Source: DATGFK01 sp040007395 (GTDB lineage: Bacteria; Chloroflexota; Anaerolineae; Aggregatilineales; UBA2796). Taken from it: a stretch of DNA of 57,115 nt. The notes under the pieces are model-generated. The model ran no database searches. It was not told the DNA's origin and saw only the letters and a program-made list of their open reading frames with translations. The position numbers were made by a program, and so were the translations under genes. Positions 52,570 through 57,115 of this stretch are shown here, piece by piece (position 1 is the first letter of the stretch; each line of letters starts with the position of its first letter). The stretch is from positions 1 to 57,115 of the forward strand of contig JBDTVG010000112.1 of NCBI GenBank assembly GCA_040007395.1, given 5' to 3'.

Positions 52570-55569
52570 TTACACGACCTCTACTATGGGCAGCGTAAAT
52601 GAAATTACTGTGCCAGTCGCGTTTTCACCGATCCAAATTTTGCCATTATGCGCCTCGACTAACCCTTTGCAGATTGCTAGGCCAAGCCCTGCCCCTTGTT
52701 TTTGACCCTCGCCTTGGCGAAACGCTTCAAAAACAACTTCACGCATCGCGGGGGAAATGCCATCGCCCTCATCCGAAACATCCACTTGCACATAGCCATT
52801 GATAGGTTTAGCGATGATCTGAATCAAAGTGCCGACTGGCGTATACTTGGCTGCATTGCCCACCAAATTCGTGATTACCTGAGCAATTCTCATCGAGTCC
52901 GCGAAAACCAGTGGCAAGGTAAAAGGCACATCAGTGGTGATGCAATGCTCTTTTGTCATCACGGCAAGTTCAGCCTGCACAGACTCAATGATATGCGCGA
53001 GTGATTGTGGCTGGGGCTTGATTTCAAGACGGCCTGCTTGCAGGCGAGATAAATCCAACACCTCTTCGATCAGCGTTGTCAGCTTGTCAGCCTCTTGATC
53101 GATGATGCTGATGAAGGCTCGTTGGTTTTCAACATCCCAATCAATATCGGTGGCGAGTAAGGTGGACGAAAACCCTTTAATTGCCGATAGCGGAGTCCGC
53201 AGTTCATGGGACACCATCGCCAAAAACTGGAGCTTGAGACGATCCGACTCTTCTGCTTTATGACGGGAGTCGCGCTCGGTATCCAAGAGTTGTTGGCGCA
53301 GTTGAGCAATATTCAGATGTGCATCAATGCGAGCGATCAATTCGCGTGCCGAAAAAGGCTTCACTATGTAGTCATCTGCTCCGGCGTTCAGACCCTCAAT
53401 CCGCGCTTCCTCGCCCGCCCGTGCCGAAAGCAGGATGATCGGAAGGGTGCGTGTCTTTAGATCCGCCCGCAGTTCTTGGAGAAGTTGCACACCGTCTAGC
53501 GACGGCATCATCACATCGGTCAGGACGAGATCCGGCAATTGTTCGGCGATTAGCGTTAAGGCGGACTGTCCATTGTCGGCGACCTTGACTTGATAGTGAG
53601 GGTTGAGCAATCGGCGCAAATAATCGCGCATATCCCTATTGTCGTCAACGATCAGAATACATGCGTGGCTAACATCTGAGGCAAAAATCGGCCTGTCTAT
53701 GCCGTTGGTATAAAGAACTTGTTCCGTTACTTGTTCCGTCATTATAGGGTCATCAGGCAGCCAGCGTAAGGCTTCTTCCACATAAGCCACCGCCTCTACA
53801 CCCGGCGCAATTCTGCCGCCTGTTCTGATCTGCTCTTGGGGCAAATGGGCTGTGCCGCGTGGAATAGTCACGGTAAAAGTGGTACCTGTCCCCGGCGTAC
53901 TGACTACGTCAATGTGTCCGCCGTGCAAATTCACCAGTTCCTTGACCAACGCCAATCCAATGCCTGATCCCTCGTGAGTCCGGGTGCGTACCCCTTGGAC
54001 ACGAAAGAACCGCTCAAACAGATGGGGCAGTTCCGCAGCCGCGATCCCGATACCTGTATCCTGAATCGTTAATTCAACCTGTTCGGGAAGCGCACGCAGC
54101 GTCACTGCAATTTTGCCTTCGAAGGTGAACTTATAGGCATTGGATAGCAGATTGAGCACTATCTTTTCCCACATTTCGCGATCAACAAAGCTAGGTTCGG
54201 GCAGCGGAGGGCAATCGACGACCAACTGCATTCCTGCCTGTTCAATGGCGGATCGGAAGATACTGCATAAGCCAGCCGTGAATGTAGCCAGATCGGTTGG
54301 CTCAAAAGCCGCCTCGATACGGTTATTCTGAATACGTGAAAAATTCAGCAGCGTATTGACTAATTTCAACAAGCGGAGACTGTTGCGATAAGCAATGTCC
54401 AGCGTCTCCGCCTGCTGAGGAGTGAGCGATCCGGTAACGCCGTTTAGCAAGTCTTGCAAAGGGTTGATCATCAAAGTCAAGGGTGTGCGGAATTCGTGGC
54501 TAACATTGCTAAAGAATTCTGTTTTAGCGCGATCTAGTTCCACAAGCCCTTCCGCCCGTTTACGCTCTTCCGCATAGGCGCGACCATTCGAGATTGCGGT
54601 TGCAACTTGACCGACAACCAGCGTTAAGAAGCTACGATAATCATCGTCGAACTCACGGCGTGGGCTGATTCCGATAACGAGTACGCCATAAGGTTCGCTC
54701 TGACCGGGGCGTGAAATAGGAAGCACGACCGCTTTGGCTATTGGCTCAGGCCACAGTCCAATCGCGAACGAACCGAAGCGTTCTTCAACATCATCCACGA
54801 CTTGCGTATTGCCCAACTGCACCACTTTATCCAGCAGCCATGCATCGGGCTGATTGAGATCGACACTTGAGGGCGCAATATCTGCAACGGCAATATGCGT
54901 TGGTAAGGCCGTCGTATTCAATAATAAGGCTTGTTCCCCATGAACACTGTAGAACAATGCCAGCGGCATATCCGCCGGATTTGCGCTCAATATTTCAATC
55001 GCAGTGTGTGCAATATCCTCGATGCTCACATTTTGCTCAGTTTGGAACGCCAAATCGCGGAGAGTCCGCAACCGCCGTTCGCTCAGAACCCGCTGCGTCG
55101 TTTCTGATACCGTAACCAACACCCCCCCGACATCGCCACTTTCATCCCGAATCGGGCTGTAGGAGTACGTAAAATAACATTCTTCCAAATAGCCATATCT
55201 GTCGAGTGGCAGCATCCAATCTTCGGAGCCTACCGTGTTCCCTTGCATTACGCCTTCAAACATCGGGCCAATAATGTGCCAACTTTCGGCAAACGTTTCT
55301 CGCGCAGCACGCCCTAACGCACCGGGGTGTTTGGTTAGCCCAAGAATCGGTCTATAGCCATCATTATAGAACTGGATAAAGTCACGTCCCCAAGCAATAT
55401 ACATGGGGAAATAGGTATCTAACAAGATGCTGAGGGAAGTCCGGAGGCTTTGGGGCCATTGTTCCACCGGGCCAAGCGGTGAGCTTGCCCAATCAACGCC
55501 GCGCATTAGTGCGCCCATCTCGCCGCCACTGGTTAGAAAGTCTTGAGTGCGATTGTGTACGTGGCTCAT
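52570..55569 (-). CDS. Hybrid histidine kinase with two kinase cores around a receiver
   Basis: 999 residues, no membrane helix. Residues 25-160 PAS domain (FPMYIAWGRDFIQFYNDGYRPILG); 170-335 GAF domain; HisKA/HATPase 1 with His358 in SNVSHEFRTPLTL and the ATP box DTGIGIAAAELPHLFERF; receiver 637-755 with Asp685 (LVLTDVMMP) and Lys737 region IVKPFS; coiled linker; HisKA/HATPase 2 with His788 (MVSHELRTPLSA) and GLGLAICKGLVEAHNG. Both histidines and the Asp are intact, so it can run an internal phosphorelay. AAGGG lies 7 nt before ATG 55569. No separate response regulator is adjacent. Confidence 0.92.
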   Translation of the reverse strand: MSHVHNRTQDFLTSGGEMGALMRGVDWASSPLGPVEQWPQSLRTSLSILLDTYFPMYIAWGRDFIQFYNDGYRPILGLTKHPGALGRAARETFAESWHIIGPMFEGVMQGNTVGSEDWMLPLDRYGYLEECYFTYSYSPIRDESGDVGGVLVTVSETTQRVLSERRLRTLRDLAFQTEQNVSIEDIAHTAIEILSANPADMPLALFYSVHGEQALLLNTTALPTHIAVADIAPSSVDLNQPDAWLLDKVVQLGNTQVVDDVEERFGSFAIGLWPEPIAKAVVLPISRPGQSEPYGVLVIGISPRREFDDDYRSFLTLVVGQVATAISNGRAYAEERKRAEGLVELDRAKTEFFSNVSHEFRTPLTLMINPLQDLLNGVTGSLTPQQAETLDIAYRNSLRLLKLVNTLLNFSRIQNNRIEAAFEPTDLATFTAGLCSIFRSAIEQAGMQLVVDCPPLPEPSFVDREMWEKIVLNLLSNAYKFTFEGKIAVTLRALPEQVELTIQDTGIGIAAAELPHLFERFFRVQGVRTRTHEGSGIGLALVKELVNLHGGHIDVVSTPGTGTTFTVTIPRGTAHLPQEQIRTGGRIAPGVEAVAYVEEALRWLPDDPIMTEQVTEQVLYTNGIDRPIFASDVSHACILIVDDNRDMRDYLRRLLNPHYQVKVADNGQSALTLIAEQLPDLVLTDVMMPSLDGVQLLQELRADLKTRTLPIILLSARAGEEARIEGLNAGADDYIVKPFSARELIARIDAHLNIAQLRQQLLDTERDSRHKAEESDRLKLQFLAMVSHELRTPLSAIKGFSSTLLATDIDWDVENQRAFISIIDQEADKLTTLIEEVLDLSRLQAGRLEIKPQPQSLAHIIESVQAELAVMTKEHCITTDVPFTLPLVFADSMRIAQVITNLVGNAAKYTPVGTLIQIIAKPINGYVQVDVSDEGDGISPAMREVVFEAFRQGEGQKQGAGLGLAICKGLVEAHNGKIWIGENATGTVISFTLPIVEVV

Positions 55570-56018
55570 TTTATACCCTTCTACTCACTAATTATCATTT
55601 TCTACGACAACCTGATTTAGGGTATTGGCAACTTATAGGGCGTTTACACATTGCTAGTTCAGCGTAGTCGATGAAGTTATAATTCAAGGGGAATTATGCC
55701 GCATTATTACCAAAGTCAAAATAGATCTCTTTGGCCTATTCAGGGCAGGGCAAAGCCGTGTGCAGAACTAGCCAATGAGGGCTACGAGTGCAGGATACAG
55801 GGGTCGGGAAAGCCCGACCTGCCATTAAAAGTAGCGGTGCATAAACGCCCTGCGGAAGTTGGACTGGGGTGCTTTCAAGGATAGGTTTTTAATGGTTTCA
55901 GCGGGCGAGACAGCCTCGCCACTATACCAAACCGTCTTTTGTAGGGGTCGGACCTGCCCGACCCGCCATTTTGTTAAATAACTACTCTTGAAGGGACTAG
56001 GGATGAGGGCAATCTTCC
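55570..56018. repeat. Intergenic region with two paired-palindrome copies
   Basis: GGTCGGG-AAAG-CCCGACC (55802-55819) is one half-copy. GGCGAG-ACAGC-CTCGCC (55904-55920), a spacer, TGTAGG and GGGTCGGAC-CT-GCCCGACCC (55945-55964) form a full copy. Short open frames here are accidental. A plus-strand frame at 55696-55884 runs through the repeats and is not credible. Confidence 0.65.
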
Positions 56019-56927
56019 CTAGAAAAACAGGAGAATGCTTCCGATCAAAGCGACTATCGTGCCTAACACCGCACGCCTCGTGATACGCTCCTTGAAGACA
56101 AAATAGCCAATCGGAATCAGGAAAATCGGGGGAAGCGATTGCAAAGTGGTCACGATGCCGAGTGGTGCTAATTGGACTGAAGTCAGGGCTAGCCATACGC
56201 CAATCACTGGCCCCGCAATGGTTGCGCCCACAATAAACATCATTGCGCGACGGTTCTGCCGCAGCGTTTGATAGGTGGGGATAAGCTGACCGCTGATAGC
56301 TGCCCACAGCCAGATCACGATGACGGAAGCCGTCAGGCGAATAGCATTGCCCGAAATAGGAGGCAGCCCGCCCGCCAAGCCGATCTTTGCTAGCAGACTG
56401 CCACCCGCCTGTCCAAGTGCTCCGCCAAAGGCAAAGAGCAAGCCCATCACATACAGCCTGCGATCCTCATGCGGGGTTTCACTTGGCGTGGTAGCTTGCG
56501 GCTCCCCAACAACAATCGCAATACCCGCCATCGTAATGACGATCCCGATAATTTCAACCAAATCCAGCCCTTCATGCAAAAACACCCACGCCATGATCGC
56601 ACTCAACACCGGAGCCAATGACATCATGAGCATCGAAAGGCGCGGACCAACCATCACAAACCCTCGAAACAAGAACGCATCCCCAATGACATAGCCGACA
56701 AGGCCAGAGGCTGCCATCCAAAAAAAGGTATCGGCAGGCGTATTGACCGGGTAGAAGTTACCGACGATGAGCCGATGCAGGATCAACGTAAAGATCAGCG
56801 CCAGCGCTAGCCGGACGCGGTTGAGGACTCCCGTCCCCACAGAACGCCCGGCAAATGTGAACAAGATTGACCCAATTGAAAACGCGAACGACGTTCCAAT
56901 CGCGGCTAATTCTCCGATAAATGGCAT
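56019..56927 (-). CDS. EamA/DMT-family transporter
   Basis: 302 residues with ten hydrophobic helices in two EamA halves, the drug/metabolite transporter layout. Marks are the first-half AIGTSFAFSIGSILF and SMLMMSLAPVLSAIMAWVFLHEGL, and the matching second-half TLQSLPPIFLIPIGYFVFKERI, where the Pro and the Glu-Arg end of helix 9 are typical. The substrate cannot be told; members export amino acids, nucleotides or other metabolites. It is monocistronic on the minus strand. Confidence 0.88.
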   Translation of the reverse strand: MPFIGELAAIGTSFAFSIGSILFTFAGRSVGTGVLNRVRLALALIFTLILHRLIVGNFYPVNTPADTFFWMAASGLVGYVIGDAFLFRGFVMVGPRLSMLMMSLAPVLSAIMAWVFLHEGLDLVEIIGIVITMAGIAIVVGEPQATTPSETPHEDRRLYVMGLLFAFGGALGQAGGSLLAKIGLAGGLPPISGNAIRLTASVIVIWLWAAISGQLIPTYQTLRQNRRAMMFIVGATIAGPVIGVWLALTSVQLAPLGIVTTLQSLPPIFLIPIGYFVFKERITRRAVLGTIVALIGSILLFF

Positions 56928-57063
56928 GATATTCCTTGATGATTAAATGATTTTAAGCAGGGCTAAGTTAGTGTAACTGCCTCTTGCTGGCAGCCTAAAA
57001 GCCCTCGCTGACTAAGATTCGCCACGAGGATTTGCGGTTTGCCTACTCCCGAACTCGCGCTAT

Positions 57064-57115
57064 TTAGGAGGGTTTATTCGGCGTATCATCCGGAGTTTTA
57101 TTGATCGGTGGCGGT
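57064..57115 (-). CDS. Possible C-terminal end of a gene running off the window
   Basis: An open minus-strand frame of 16 codons (ending TPDDTPNKPS, Pro-rich) closes with TAA at 57066-57064. A Pro/Asp/Lys-rich tail is plausible for a real protein end, but the segment is too short to judge. Confidence 0.25.
   Translation of the reverse strand, partial: PPPINKTPDDTPNKPS

Noticed and set aside
55696..55884. Small plus-strand gene of 62 codons
   Set aside because: It overlaps the palindromic repeats, has no motif and no convincing ribosome site.

Overview
The window looks like a chromosomal segment of a Chloroflexota bacterium, probably Anaerolineae-like. This is inference from gene style, not a marker gene: FHA-domain proteins, soluble and hybrid histidine kinases, a beta-propeller lipoprotein-like protein, RNase J, frequent TTG starts with good Shine-Dalgarno sites, and dispersed paired palindromes of the GTAGGG..GCCTGCCC type. 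The only RNA gene of the translation apparatus is tRNA-His(GTG), with its own promoter and terminator.

Layout. (1) 1-6542: a decaying sugar-import locus. A LacI-type repressor is followed by a MITE-like inverted repeat, a strong promoter with a LacI-type operator, an RbsA-like ATPase, a frameshifted RbsC-like permease, a frameshifted and internally deleted binding protein, and an intact secreted aldose 1-epimerase. (2) 6543-20122: an island of mobile elements surrounding a two-gene cassette (a free-standing beta-trefoil-like protein and a serine hydrolase with the same domain at its C-terminus). Its centre is a four-level nest. An integrase-core IS (11603-19487, 11-bp perfect end repeats) has its transposase gene split by a group II intron (12157-18772). 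The reverse-transcriptase gene of that intron is split at the YADD codons by a second group II intron (14834-17367). The first intron is also split between ribozyme domains V and VI by an IS110-type element (about 12196-13926). Removing the inserts restores a continuous transposase frame, a continuous RT frame and a normal-sized intron of about 2.35 kb. (3) 20123-24492: a CBS-domain protein and a very large redox protein, apparently FHA + indoleamine-2,3-dioxygenase-like + FAD/NAD(P)H reductase + cytochrome b5. (4) 24854-32601: a TolB-like propeller, an NAD-dependent epimerase, a double-FHA protein, SurE, and a membrane-anchored TIR-TPR protein. (5) 32911-41926: a same-strand surface-polysaccharide cluster with three GT2 transferases, a Wzm/Wzt-type ABC exporter, a GT4 transferase with a C-terminal Ig-like domain and a polytopic GT-C-like enzyme, closed by a strong terminator. 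(6) 42090-57115: a response regulator and histidine kinase pair, a cold-shock-like protein with a long leader, RNase J, a small group with a NADAR protein, two unknown proteins and a macrodomain protein, tRNA-His, a short promoter-terminator unit, a secreted beta-helix/VCBS-like protein, a hybrid histidine kinase and an EamA transporter.

Most notable: the nested element; the single-chain IDO-like enzyme carrying the same kinds of electron donors (reductase and cytochrome b5) that serve IDO elsewhere; the NADAR/macrodomain neighbourhood with an operator-like palindrome; and paired palindromes that have entered reading frames of the polysaccharide cluster. All family names come from motif recognition by eye; no database search was possible.
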